Shown here: positions 33,877 through 43,181 of the stretch, in pieces
Layout: every line of letters starts with the position of its first letter
How positions within the stretch are numbered: the first letter of the stretch is position 1
Assembly (NCBI GenBank): GCA_004555955.1
Contig: SFJG01000004.1
Coordinates: forward strand, 1-61,853
Source of the DNA: Bacteroidales bacterium
Lineage (GTDB): Bacteria; Bacteroidota; Bacteroidia; Bacteroidales; Muribaculaceae
DNA length: 61,853 nucleotides
Reading direction: 5' to 3'
Made by a program: the position numbers and the translations under genes
Notes under the pieces: model-generated
Database searches by the model: none
The model's input: only the letters and a program-made list of their open reading frames with translations
What the model was told of the DNA's origin: nothing

Positions 33877-36800
33877 ATGAAGAAACAATTCAATGAATAC
33901 GACAGTTTCAACTTGTCGGAAATCAATAAGGAAGTCTTGAAAACGTGGGACGCTAACCACGTGTTCGAGGCGAGCATGGAGGAACGTGCGGGACATCCCA
34001 CGTTTGTGTTCTACGAAGGACCGCCATCGGCAAACGGAATGCCGGGCATCCACCACGTAATGGCTCGCACTATTAAGGACATTATCTGCCGCTATAAAAC
34101 CATGCAAGGCTTCCAAGTGAAGCGCAAAGCCGGATGGGACACTCACGGCTTGCCCGTCGAACTCGGCGTTGAAAAAATGCTGGGCATCACCAAGGAAGAC
34201 ATCGGCAAAAAAATATCGGTCGACGACTACAACAGAGCATGCCGCCAAGAGGTGATGAAATACACCAAAGAATGGGAAGACCTCACCCACCGCATGGGAT
34301 ACTGGGTCGACACAAAAGACCCGTATATCACCTACGACAACCGCTACATCGAATCCGTGTGGTGGTTGTTAAGCAACCTTTACAGCAAGGGCTACCTCTA
34401 CAAAGGATACACCATCCAGCCCTACTCGCCCGCCGCAGGCACCGGCCTGAGTTCGCACGAATTGAACCAACCGGGTTGCTACCGCGACGTCAAAGACACC
34501 ACCTGCGTTGCGCAGTTCAAAATCAAGAACCCCAAGCCGGAAATGGCTAACTGGGGCACACCCTACTTCTTGGCTTGGACTACCACTCCGTGGACGCTTC
34601 CCAGCAACACGGCGCTCTGCGTTGGCCCCAAAATCGAATACGTTGCCGTCGAGACCTACAACGGCTACAACGGCAAACCGATAACCGTTGTCCTTGCTCG
34701 TCAACTGCTCTACAACCACTTCAACAAGAAAGCCGAAGGAATCGCTCTCGAAGACTACAAACCGGGCGACAAGTTGATTCCGTTCCGCATCGTCGGCGAA
34801 TATGTCGGCACCGACCTCGTCGGAATGCAGTACGAGCAACTCTTCCCCTGGGTTAAGCCCGTTGAGACCGACGACGCCGGCAACTGGCACGTTGCCGCCG
34901 ACAAGGCTTTCCGCGTAATCCCCGGCGACTACGTTACCACCGAGGATGGTACCGGTATTGTGCACATCGCACCGACTTTCGGTGCCGACGACGCTTTCGT
35001 GGCTCGCGCTGCCGGAGTTCCTTCGCTGTTTATGATTAACAAACGCGGCGAAACTCGCCCGATGGTCGACTTTACCGGAAAATTCTTCCTCCTCGACGAA
35101 CTCGACGAACGTTTCGTCGACGAATGCGTCGACGTCGACACTTATAAAGAATATGAAGGTCGTTGGGTGAAAAACGCATACGACCCGCAATACACCGTCA
35201 ACGGTCGCTTCGACGAAGCGGCTGCATCGGCGGCTGAAAACCTCGACATCGTGCTTTGCATGGTGCTCAAGCAGCTGGAGAAAGTGTTCAAAATCGAGAA
35301 ACACGTTCACAACTACCCCCACTGCTGGCGTACCGACAAGCCCGTGCTCTACTACCCGCTCGACAGCTGGTTTATCAAAACCACAAAATGCCGCGAGCGT
35401 ATGATACAACTCAACGAAACCATCACATGGAAGCCTCAATCTACAGGCACAGGACGTTTCGGAAAATGGCTCGAAAACCTCAACGATTGGAACCTGTCGC
35501 GCAGCCGCTACTGGGGCACTCCGCTGCCGATTTGGCGCACCGAAGACGGCGAGCACGAAATCTGCATCGGCTCCGTTGAAGAACTCTACAACCAAATCGA
35601 ACGCGCTGTCGAAGCAGGTGTTATGGCTTCTAATCCACTAAAAGACAAAGGATTCGTTCCCGGCGACTACTCCGCCGACAACTATAACCGCATCGACCTG
35701 CACCGTCCTTACGTCGACGACATCATCCTCGTTGCTCCAAACGGCAAAAAGATGAAACGCGAACTCGACCTCATCGACGTGTGGTTCGACTCCGGCGCTA
35801 TGCCCTACGCACAAATCCACTATCCTTTCGAAAACAAGGAAGCTTTCGACAACCGTCAAATCTACCCCGCCGACTTCATCGCTGAAGGCGTCGACCAAAC
35901 TCGCGGTTGGTTCTTCACCCTACATGCTATCGGCGCTATGGTGTTCGACAGCGTTGCATACAAGGCTGTGATTTCAAACGGTTTGGTGCTCGACAAGAAC
36001 GGCAACAAGATGTCGAAACGTCTCGGCAATGCCGTCGACCCGTTCGGCGCCATCGAGAAATTCGGCACCGACCCGTTGCGCTGGTACATGATTTCCAACT
36101 CATCGCCTTGGGACAACTTGCGCTTCGACGAAGAAGGCGTTGTGGAAGTGAGCCGCAAATTCTTCAGCACGCTCTACAACACTTACTCATTCCTGGCACG
36201 TTACGCCAACGTCGACGGTTTCGACAACAGCGCCGACCAAATCCCATACGGCGAGCGTCCCGAAATCGACCGATGGATTCTGTCGTCGCTCACAAGCCTT
36301 ATCAAGACCGTCGAAGAAAACCTCGACGCCTACGAGCCTACTCGTGCTGCTCGAGCAATCTCCGAATTTGTCAACGATAACCTCAGCAACTGGTACGTAC
36401 GCCTCAACCGTCCTCGTTTTTGGCGCGGCGAAATGTCGGCCGACAAACTCTCCGCTTACCAAACGCTATATACTTGCCTCGATGTTTTGGCTCGACTCAT
36501 CGCTCCGTTCTCGCCGTTTGTTGCCGACAAAATCTATGTCGACCTCACTTCGGCTACCACCGGCGCTACCAAGTCGGTCCACTTGGCGGATTTCCCCAAA
36601 GCCGACGAGGCGCTCATCGACAAACGTCTCGAGAAGCAAATGGCGCTCGCTCAGGCAATAACCTCGATGGGATTGGCTCTGCGCCGCAAGGCTAACATCA
36701 ACGCGCGCAAGCCGCTGATGGCTATTATGGTACCCGTGTTCGACGACGACCAACGCTCTGCTATCGAAGCCGTCTCCGAACTCCTCAAGGCTGAACTCAA

Positions 36801-37374
36801 TGTCAAAGAAGTGCGTCTCGTACGTGCCGAAGATGGCGTGCTCGTCAAGAAAATCAAACTCGACTTCAAGAAACTCGGTCCGAAATGCGGCAAGGCGATG
36901 AAACAAGTTGCCGCCCATATGGCTAACATCAGCCAGGCCGACATCATCGAGTTGGAGAAAAACGGCGCACTTACCATAAATATCGATGGCGTCGACTACA
37001 CCATCGACAGCACCGACGTCGAAATCTTCTCGCAAGACATCCCCGGATGGACCGTCGCCAACGAAGGCAGCCTCACCGTTGCCCTCGACATAACCATCAA
37101 CGACGACCTCCGCAACGAAGGTATTGCCCGCGAATTGGTTAACCGCATCCAGAACATCCGCAAAGCGTCAGGATTCAACATCACAGACCGCATAGCCGTC
37201 GTCATCTCTCACAACAGCGAAATCGAAGCCGCTGTGGCTCAATTTGGCGAATACATTTCACGTCAAGTGCTCGCCACTTCGCTCATCGTTGGCGATATTG
37301 CCGAGCCCGACAGAATTGCGCTCCCGAAGATGGAAGAATACGGCGAAATCTACGTGTCGGTTAAACCTGCTTAA
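33877..37374 (+). CDS. ileS: Isoleucyl-tRNA synthetase, long form
   Basis: The product has 1165 residues, longer than E. coli IleRS (about 940). The class I signature is GPPSANGMPGIHH near residue 50, a variant of HIGH, and KMSKRLGN near 710. The editing (CP1) domain lies between them, with TTPWTLPSNTALCVG and the GTGIVHIAP segment. The C-terminal part is an anticodon-binding domain followed by a long extension with no zinc-binding cysteines. The motif form and length resemble the eukaryote-like IleRS type. It charges tRNA-Ile and is the first gene of a five-gene operon with the DksA-like gene, lspA, a lipoprotein and a small unknown. Confidence 0.96.
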   Translation: MKKQFNEYDSFNLSEINKEVLKTWDANHVFEASMEERAGHPTFVFYEGPPSANGMPGIHHVMARTIKDIICRYKTMQGFQVKRKAGWDTHGLPVELGVEKMLGITKEDIGKKISVDDYNRACRQEVMKYTKEWEDLTHRMGYWVDTKDPYITYDNRYIESVWWLLSNLYSKGYLYKGYTIQPYSPAAGTGLSSHELNQPGCYRDVKDTTCVAQFKIKNPKPEMANWGTPYFLAWTTTPWTLPSNTALCVGPKIEYVAVETYNGYNGKPITVVLARQLLYNHFNKKAEGIALEDYKPGDKLIPFRIVGEYVGTDLVGMQYEQLFPWVKPVETDDAGNWHVAADKAFRVIPGDYVTTEDGTGIVHIAPTFGADDAFVARAAGVPSLFMINKRGETRPMVDFTGKFFLLDELDERFVDECVDVDTYKEYEGRWVKNAYDPQYTVNGRFDEAAASAAENLDIVLCMVLKQLEKVFKIEKHVHNYPHCWRTDKPVLYYPLDSWFIKTTKCRERMIQLNETITWKPQSTGTGRFGKWLENLNDWNLSRSRYWGTPLPIWRTEDGEHEICIGSVEELYNQIERAVEAGVMASNPLKDKGFVPGDYSADNYNRIDLHRPYVDDIILVAPNGKKMKRELDLIDVWFDSGAMPYAQIHYPFENKEAFDNRQIYPADFIAEGVDQTRGWFFTLHAIGAMVFDSVAYKAVISNGLVLDKNGNKMSKRLGNAVDPFGAIEKFGTDPLRWYMISNSSPWDNLRFDEEGVVEVSRKFFSTLYNTYSFLARYANVDGFDNSADQIPYGERPEIDRWILSSLTSLIKTVEENLDAYEPTRAARAISEFVNDNLSNWYVRLNRPRFWRGEMSADKLSAYQTLYTCLDVLARLIAPFSPFVADKIYVDLTSATTGATKSVHLADFPKADEALIDKRLEKQMALAQAITSMGLALRRKANINARKPLMAIMVPVFDDDQRSAIEAVSELLKAELNVKEVRLVRAEDGVLVKKIKLDFKKLGPKCGKAMKQVAAHMANISQADIIELEKNGALTINIDGVDYTIDSTDVEIFSQDIPGWTVANEGSLTVALDITINDDLRNEGIARELVNRIQNIRKASGFNITDRIAVVISHNSEIEAAVAQFGEYISRQVLATSLIVGDIAEPDRIALPKMEEYGEIYVSVKPA

Positions 37375-37400
37375 TAAAACCATTTTTTAACTCTATTGTT

Positions 37401-37778
37401 ATGGCTGAAAAAACAAGGTATTCAGACGAAGAACTGCAAGAGTTCAAAGAATTAATTCTTAAGAAACTCGAGAAAGCCTACAAAGACTATGAATTGCTCA
37501 AAAACGAAGTAACCAATGCCGACGGCAACGACACCGCCGACACTTCTCCTACTTTCAAAGTGCTCGAAGAGGGCGCTTCGACACTCAACAAAGAAGAATC
37601 GGGAAGATTGGCTCAACGTCAGATGAAATTCATTCAACATCTGCAAGCAGCATTGGTGAGAATCGAAAACAAAACCTACGGCATCTGTCGCGAAACCGGG
37701 AAACTCATCCCCAAAGAACGACTCAAAGCCGTTCCTCACGCAACTCTTATCATAGAGGCTAAAAACGACAAAAAGTAA
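37401..37778 (+). CDS. TraR/DksA-family protein with degenerate zinc finger
   Basis: The product has 125 residues: an alpha-helical coiled-coil N-terminal part (DEELQEFKELILKKLEKAYKD) and the DksA-type C-terminal segment YGICRETGKLIPKERLKAVPHAT. Where DksA has CxxC...CxxC, only one Cys remains (in GICRETG), so zinc binding by the classic four ligands is not possible. The family binds RNA polymerase through the secondary channel. It sits between ileS (26-base gap) and lspA (no gap). Confidence 0.8.
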   Translation: MAEKTRYSDEELQEFKELILKKLEKAYKDYELLKNEVTNADGNDTADTSPTFKVLEEGASTLNKEESGRLAQRQMKFIQHLQAALVRIENKTYGICRETGKLIPKERLKAVPHATLIIEAKNDKK

Positions 37779-38414
37779 ATGCGCAAAACTTTGTCAAACG
37801 GCTGGTTGGCGGCGATTATAATCCTCGTGATTATAATCGCTGACCAATGGCTTAAAATATGGGTAAAAACCCACTTCTATCTCTACGAATCGTACGACAT
37901 TGCCGACTGGTTTAAACTCACTTTCGTAGAAAACCCCGGTATGGCTTTCGGTTGGGAAATCGGCAGCAAACTCTTTCTGACCCTGTTCAGAATAGTTGCT
38001 TCGATTGCCTTAATTTACTACATCTTCAAGATTCGCAGCAACCGAGAATACAGCCGCGGCTACTTCGTATGCCTGTCGCTCATCACCGCCGGTGCCATCG
38101 GAAACGTCATCGACTGCATGTTCTACGGCATCATCTTCGACCAATCAACGCCCTACACCATCGCCACGCTGTTTCCCGACGGCGGCGGATACGGTACTTT
38201 CCTCCACGGAAGAGTGGTCGACATGTTCTACTTCCCGCTATGCTCCTGGAATTGGCCTCAATGGATGCCCTGGATTGGCGGCGAACACTTCGTCTTCTTC
38301 CAACCCGTATTCAACGTTGCCGACGCTGCAATTTCGGTGGGTATGGCGCTGCTGATTATTTTCTATTCTCGCTATTGGGCTAAATCCGACAAAAAGGACA
38401 CAAAAAAGCAATGA
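37779..38414 (+). CDS. lspA: Lipoprotein signal peptidase
   Basis: The product has 211 residues with four membrane helices. The two catalytic Asp motifs are visible: GAIGNVID and VFNVADAAIS. ADQWLKIWV near the start and FVENPGMAFG are also typical. An insertion of roughly 40 residues (TLFPDGGGYGTFLHG region and the CSWNWPQWMPW loop) is longer than in E. coli LspA. It cleaves prolipoproteins at the lipidated Cys in the inner membrane. It starts directly after the DksA-like stop and overlaps the next, lipoprotein, gene by four bases. Confidence 0.94.
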   Translation: MRKTLSNGWLAAIIILVIIIADQWLKIWVKTHFYLYESYDIADWFKLTFVENPGMAFGWEIGSKLFLTLFRIVASIALIYYIFKIRSNREYSRGYFVCLSLITAGAIGNVIDCMFYGIIFDQSTPYTIATLFPDGGGYGTFLHGRVVDMFYFPLCSWNWPQWMPWIGGEHFVFFQPVFNVADAAISVGMALLIIFYSRYWAKSDKKDTKKQ

Positions 38415-39202
38415 AACATCTTTCGACATTCATAGCATCCGCTCTGCTGCTCCTCACCGCAGCGTGCAGCAAGACGCCCGACGGAGTAATCGGGCAGAGC
38501 GATATGGCTGACCTGCTGGCTGATATGCAGGTGGCTGATGCTATTGTCGAAATCAACAGAGACTCCTACGAAGCCGACTCGTCGCGACTCAACCTACGCC
38601 GCAGCGTGCTCAAACGCCACGGCGTCACGGAAGACGAATTCGACTCGTCGCTCGTATGGTACGGTCACAACCTCGACGTCTACAAAGAGGTGTACGACAA
38701 AGTGGTCACCAAACTCGAAGACCGCCAGCAAGACATCATCGAAGAGGCTCGCCGCGCCGGCGAAAAGATGACAGCCTCCGGCGACAGCATCGACATCTGG
38801 CAAGCCGCAACTTGCTACTTCTTCGACCGTCGCCGCTGTGGAAACTCCGCACAAATCAACTTCTCAATCGATGCCGACATCAACACAAAACCCGGCGACA
38901 AATACGAATGGCGGATGACTATGAAAAACGCCTCAAACGGCGGCTACGCAATGCTTGCCGTCGACTACGACGACGGCTCGTGGGACTACACTCGCCGCTC
39001 GTTGCGCCCCGACGAAGCCATGCGTCTGAAGTTGCAAACCGACTCCACACTCACCGTCAAACGAGTTTACGGCTACGTCGCCTACACTATCGGCTCGGAA
39101 GATGCTATCTTTGCCGACAGCCTCTCGCTCTATCGCTCCCGACTCGACCCGACCATCTATTTCGCTAACAAAGGCACACGGCGACGCCTGAAAAAGCAAT
39201 GA
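38411..39202 (+). CDS. DUF4296-type lipoprotein
   Basis: The product has 263 residues. A short hydrophobic N-terminus ends in LTAAC with Cys19, so it is a likely lipoprotein. The next 100 residues (SDMADLLADMQVADAIVEINRD, VLKRHGVTEDEFDSSLVWYGHN) match the DUF4296 family as known in Bacteroidetes, often found next to lspA. The C-terminal half is beta-rich and not recognised. It overlaps lspA and the next gene by four bases each. Function unknown. Confidence 0.75.
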   Translation: MKHLSTFIASALLLLTAACSKTPDGVIGQSDMADLLADMQVADAIVEINRDSYEADSSRLNLRRSVLKRHGVTEDEFDSSLVWYGHNLDVYKEVYDKVVTKLEDRQQDIIEEARRAGEKMTASGDSIDIWQAATCYFFDRRRCGNSAQINFSIDADINTKPGDKYEWRMTMKNASNGGYAMLAVDYDDGSWDYTRRSLRPDEAMRLKLQTDSTLTVKRVYGYVAYTIGSEDAIFADSLSLYRSRLDPTIYFANKGTRRRLKKQ

Positions 39203-39543
39203 AACTTTTAGCCCACTACACGATTTTCGACGGCAACGTGTTCCACCTTCACACCTTCGACGTAACGCCCGAGGGCATTACCCACAGCCCCGTAAAGGCT
39301 GAAACCGCCCACACGGAATTTATCGAAGGAATCTTGATTATCGGTTCATCCGACATTTCCGGCTTGACTCAACGACTCGCCGAGATTACACAATCATTCG
39401 GCATCCAAGGCATTGCCTCCGCAGCCGATGGCATTTGTCGGACTCTCATCGAAACAGATACAAACTATAAGCCGAAACAGCCTGTCGGGTTGATAAAAAT
39501 CACATACCCACATTTTTTAGTGGCAGAAATCAAACAAAAATAG
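39199..39543 (+). CDS. Small conserved-looking protein of unknown function
   Basis: The product has 114 residues and is not recognised. It has no signal peptide or membrane segment. The start (MKLLAHYTIFDGNVFHLHTFDVTPEG) and the end (GLIKITYPHFLVAEIK) suggest a compact alpha/beta protein. It is probably real because it overlaps the lipoprotein gene by an ATGA and keeps the codon bias of its neighbours. It is the last gene of the ileS operon. Confidence 0.6.
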   Translation: MKLLAHYTIFDGNVFHLHTFDVTPEGITHSPVKAETAHTEFIEGILIIGSSDISGLTQRLAEITQSFGIQGIASAADGICRTLIETDTNYKPKQPVGLIKITYPHFLVAEIKQK

Positions 39544-39605
39544 CATTTTCGCTTATAAATTGCAACCATTTGCCGTTTTAATGCCGTATATCGGCAAAAA
39601 ATCAC

Positions 39606-39613
39606 TATCTTTG
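39606..39613 (+). promoter_or_regulatory. -7 box TATCTTTG for the purU-his operon
   Basis: TATCTTTG lies 17 bases before the GTG start at 39631. An inverted repeat TTTGCCG (39569-39575) and CGGCAAA (39592-39598) directly precedes it and could be an operator or a weak terminator of the preceding operon. No leader peptide is seen here. Confidence 0.6.
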
Positions 39614-39630
39614 CAGAAAAACTCGAAGAA

Positions 39631-40500
39631 GTGAACAACAACGAACACAACACAGCAATTTTGCGAATGCACTGTCCCGACCAAGCGGGCATCATTACCG
39701 TTATCACCGGTTTCATCAACGAAAACGGCGGCAACATCGTATATCTCGACCAATACGTCGACCGCAACAACGGGATTTTCTATATGCGCATCGAGTGGGA
39801 ACTCGATAACTTTATCATCCCAAAAGAGAAAATCAGCGACTACTTCAACACGCTCTACGCCCAGCGCTACAACATGTCGTTCCACATCAGCTTTACCGAA
39901 CGCGTTCAACGCATGGCTATCTTCGTCTCGAAGATGTCGCACTGCATCTACGACCTGCTGGCACGCTACACCGCCGGCGAATGGGACGTCGAAATTCCGC
40001 TTATCATCAGCAACCACCCCGACCTCTCGATTATAGGCCAACAATTCAACATTCCTTTCGAAGTTATACCCATCACTAAAGACAACAAAGCCGAACAGGA
40101 AGCCAAAGAATTCGAACTGCTCGAACGCTACAACATCGACTTCATCGTCCTGGCTCGATATATGCAAGTGCTCTCGGAAGACTTCATTGCGCGCTATCCC
40201 AACCGCATCATCAACATCCACCACTCGTTCCTTCCGGCTTTCATCGGCGCCAAGCCCTACCACCAAGCCTACGAACGCGGCGTAAAACTTATCGGCGCAA
40301 CAAGCCACTACGTCACCGCCGAACTCGATGCAGGTCCCATTATCGAGCAAGACATCGCTCGAATCTCTCACAAAGATTCGCCCGCAGAACTCGTCCATAA
40401 AGGTCGCGACCTCGAGAAAATTGTGCTCTCACGTGCCGTCGAAAAGCACATTCAGCGCAAAATTCTCACCTACAAAAACAAAACAATAATCTTCAACTAA
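39631..40500 (+). CDS. purU: Formyltetrahydrofolate deformylase
   Basis: The product has 289 residues and starts at GTG 39631; no suitable ATG lies nearby and a GAAGAA stretch precedes it. An N-terminal ACT domain (RMHCPDQAGIITVITGF) is followed by the formyltransferase fold with NIDFIVLARYMQ, NIHHSFLPAF (catalytic Asn-His) and GATSHYVTAELDAGPII with the conserved Asp. The enzyme hydrolyses 10-formyl-THF to formate and THF. It precedes hisH by 14 bases, so it is probably co-transcribed with hisHAFIE. Confidence 0.93.
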   Translation: MNNNEHNTAILRMHCPDQAGIITVITGFINENGGNIVYLDQYVDRNNGIFYMRIEWELDNFIIPKEKISDYFNTLYAQRYNMSFHISFTERVQRMAIFVSKMSHCIYDLLARYTAGEWDVEIPLIISNHPDLSIIGQQFNIPFEVIPITKDNKAEQEAKEFELLERYNIDFIVLARYMQVLSEDFIARYPNRIINIHHSFLPAFIGAKPYHQAYERGVKLIGATSHYVTAELDAGPIIEQDIARISHKDSPAELVHKGRDLEKIVLSRAVEKHIQRKILTYKNKTIIFN

Positions 40501-40514
40501 CATCGAAAACTGCA

Positions 40515-41108
40515 ATGCAGGTAGCAATCATCAAATATAACGCAGGCAATATCTTCTCGGTCGACTGCGCTCTTCGGCGAATCGGCGTAGACGCCGTCAC
40601 GACCGACGACCCGCGCACGATTCTCGCCGCCGACAAAGTGATTTTTCCCGGCGTCGGCGAAGCACGTGCCGCCATGGAATACCTGCAACAACACGGGCTC
40701 GACGAACTCATTCGCAGCATCACAAAGCCACTGTTGGGCATCTGCATCGGGCAGCAACTCCTCTGCCGACACTCCGAAGAAGGCAACGTCGATTGCCTCG
40801 GAATTTTCGACGCCGACGTGGTGCGTTTCAAAACCGACGACCCGTCGTTCAAAATTCCCCACATGGGATGGAACGACATCAACGTCGTTGCTCCAACGCC
40901 TCTGCTCGGCACCGACGTCGACAACAAGTACGTCTACTATGTGCACAGTTATTTCGCACCGGTGTGCCGTCACACCGTAGCGACTACCGACTACATACAG
41001 CCATTTTCAGCGGCAATGCAACGCGACAACTTCTTCGCCACCCAATTCCACCCCGAAAAGAGCGGTGACGTTGGCGAAACTATTCTTAAAAACTTCATAC
41101 AACTATGA
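40515..41108 (+). CDS. hisH: Imidazole glycerol phosphate synthase, glutaminase subunit
   Basis: The product has 197 residues. Class I glutaminase triad: Cys in LLGICIGQQLLC, and His and Glu in TQFHPEKSG. The N-terminus VAIIKYNAGN is typical of HisH. It supplies ammonia to HisF. It starts 14 bases after purU and overlaps hisA by four bases (ATGA). Confidence 0.95.
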   Translation: MQVAIIKYNAGNIFSVDCALRRIGVDAVTTDDPRTILAADKVIFPGVGEARAAMEYLQQHGLDELIRSITKPLLGICIGQQLLCRHSEEGNVDCLGIFDADVVRFKTDDPSFKIPHMGWNDINVVAPTPLLGTDVDNKYVYYVHSYFAPVCRHTVATTDYIQPFSAAMQRDNFFATQFHPEKSGDVGETILKNFIQL

Positions 41109-41839
41109 TAACAATCATACCGGCTATCGACATAATCGACGGAAAATGCGTACGTCTGAGCCGCGGCGAATATGCTTCGGCAAAAACCTATAACGAGAAC
41201 CCCCTCGATGTGGCTCTCGCATTTGCCGATGCCGGATGCCGACGCCTGCACCTCGTAGACCTCGACGGCGCGAAATCAAAGCATATCGTCAACTATCGCG
41301 TCATCGAAGCCATTGCCTCGCGAACCGACTTGGTTATCGACTTCGGTGGTGGCGTCAAGTCGGACGAAGACCTTCGAATTGCCTTCGAAAGCGGAGCACA
41401 AATGGTGACCGGCGGCAGCATCGCGCTCACCGACCCGACAACTTTCCGACGCTGGCTAAGTCGCTACGGCGGCGAACGAATCATCTTGGGCGCCGACTCC
41501 AAAAACGGAAAAATCGCCATCAGCGGATGGACCGAACAAAGCGACGCCGACATCGTGCCTTTCATCAACGGATACGTCAACGAAGGCGTCAGACAAGTGA
41601 TTTCGACCGACATCAATGTCGACGGAATGCTCACCGGCCCTTCTACGGCGCTCTACAAACGAATCCTCGACGAAGTCGACGGAGTACACATCATCGCAAG
41701 CGGAGGAGTCGGCTCGATTGAACACATCGTCGAACTGGCACAAATAAACGTGCCCGAAGTTATCGTTGGAAAGGCTATCTACGAAAACAAGATTAGCCTA
41801 AACGACATAGAACGTATTAACCGAGGAGAATTATGTTAG
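41105..41839 (+). CDS. hisA: ProFAR isomerase (phosphoribosylformimino-AICAR-P isomerase)
   Basis: The product has 244 residues, a (beta/alpha)8 barrel. Catalytic Asp near the start is in IIPAIDIIDGKCVRL, and the second in STDINVDGMLTGPS. Phosphate-binding motifs DFGGGVKS and ASGGVGS are present in the two halves. It overlaps hisH by four and hisF by seven bases. Confidence 0.95.
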   Translation: MITIIPAIDIIDGKCVRLSRGEYASAKTYNENPLDVALAFADAGCRRLHLVDLDGAKSKHIVNYRVIEAIASRTDLVIDFGGGVKSDEDLRIAFESGAQMVTGGSIALTDPTTFRRWLSRYGGERIILGADSKNGKIAISGWTEQSDADIVPFINGYVNEGVRQVISTDINVDGMLTGPSTALYKRILDEVDGVHIIASGGVGSIEHIVELAQINVPEVIVGKAIYENKISLNDIERINRGELC

Positions 41840-42588
41840 CAAAACGCATCATACCCTGCCTCGACGTCAAAGACGGCAAAACCGTCAAGGGCGTCAACTT
41901 CCTCAACTTGCGCGACGCCGGCGACCCCGTCGAACTCGGCAAGCGATACAGCGACGAAGGCGCCGACGAACTCGTCTTTCTCGACATCACGGCTTCTCAC
42001 GAGCGTCGCCGTACGCTTATACCCATGGTAGAACGAGTGGCTCGACAAGTCAGCATACCTTTCACCGTCGGCGGCGGAATCTCCGAAATCGACGACGTCG
42101 ACCGTCTGCTCAGCGCCGGCGCCGACAAAATATCTATCAACTCGTCCGCCCTCGTCCGCCCGCAACTCATCACCGACATCGCAACCCGATTCGGCAGCCA
42201 AGTGTGCGTCGTTGCCATCGACGCTAAATGCGTCGACGACCGCTGGTCGTGCTACGTCAAAGGCGGCCGCGAAGACTACGGCAAAGACCTCTTCGACTGG
42301 GCTTACGAAGCTCAAGAACGCGGCGCCGGCGAAATACTCTTTACAAGCATGAACCACGACGGCGCAAAAAACGGTTTCGCCTGCTCCGCTCTTGCCCGAC
42401 TCGCCGACCGTCTTAGCATTCCCGTCATCGCATCCGGCGGCTGCGGAAACATGCAACACTTCGCCGACGTTTTCTCCATCGGACACGCCGATGCCGCCCT
42501 CGCTGCCAGCGTTTTCCACTTCAACGAAATCAAAATTAACGACCTCAAGATTTTTTTACACAATCAAAACATACCTATCAGATTATGA
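41833..42588 (+). CDS. hisF: Imidazole glycerol phosphate synthase, cyclase subunit
   Basis: The product has 251 residues, a half-barrel duplication like HisA. Start RIIPCLDVKDGKTVKG holds the first catalytic Asp; the second is in TSMNHDGAKNG. Phosphate-binding loops are VGGGISEIDD and ASGGCGN. It forms IGP and releases AICAR, which feeds purine synthesis. It overlaps hisIE by four bases. Confidence 0.96.
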   Translation: MLAKRIIPCLDVKDGKTVKGVNFLNLRDAGDPVELGKRYSDEGADELVFLDITASHERRRTLIPMVERVARQVSIPFTVGGGISEIDDVDRLLSAGADKISINSSALVRPQLITDIATRFGSQVCVVAIDAKCVDDRWSCYVKGGREDYGKDLFDWAYEAQERGAGEILFTSMNHDGAKNGFACSALARLADRLSIPVIASGGCGNMQHFADVFSIGHADAALAASVFHFNEIKINDLKIFLHNQNIPIRL

Positions 42589-43181
42589 AAATCGACTTCG
42601 ATAAAATGGGCGGACTCGTTCCCGCAATCATCCAAGACAGCCGCACAAAAAACGTGCTCATGCTGGGATTTATGAACGAAGAAGCATACAATAAGACCGT
42701 CGAAACCGGCTTGGTTACTTTCTTTAGCCGCACTCGCAACACCCTGTGGACTAAAGGCGAAACCAGCGGCAACTACCTCAAAGTGGTGTCGACCGCAATC
42801 GACTGCGACAACGACACACTCCTCATCAAGGTAGTGCCCGTCGGTCCGGTTTGCCACACCGGCAACGCAACCTGCTTCGAAGAAAAGAATGAATTCGGCA
42901 TCGAATTTCTCGACTATCTCCAGAAATTCATCGAACGCCGCCACCGCGAAATGCCCGAAGGCTCATACACAACATCACTCTTCCGCAAAGGCATAAACCG
43001 CATGGCGCAAAAAGTGGGCGAAGAAGCCGTCGAAACTGTTATCGAAGCCACAAACGGCACCGACGACCGTCTCGTCTACGAAGCATCCGACCTCATTTAC
43101 CACCTAATCGTACTACTCACATCTAAGGGTTTGAGCATCAACGACCTGGCTCTAGAACTCGAAAAACGTCATAAAGAATAA
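42585..43181 (+). CDS. hisIE: Bifunctional phosphoribosyl-AMP cyclohydrolase / phosphoribosyl-ATP pyrophosphatase
   Basis: The product has 198 residues. The N-terminal HisI domain shows MLGFMNEEAY, WTKGETSGN, the DCDNDTLL metal site and CHTGNATCF. The C-terminal HisE helical domain (from about 105) shows GINRMAQKVGEEAVETVIEA and SDLIYHLIVLL. It performs steps 2 and 3 of histidine synthesis. Its TAA overlaps the ftsE ATG by one base. Confidence 0.95.
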   Translation: MKIDFDKMGGLVPAIIQDSRTKNVLMLGFMNEEAYNKTVETGLVTFFSRTRNTLWTKGETSGNYLKVVSTAIDCDNDTLLIKVVPVGPVCHTGNATCFEEKNEFGIEFLDYLQKFIERRHREMPEGSYTTSLFRKGINRMAQKVGEEAVETVIEATNGTDDRLVYEASDLIYHLIVLLTSKGLSINDLALELEKRHKE

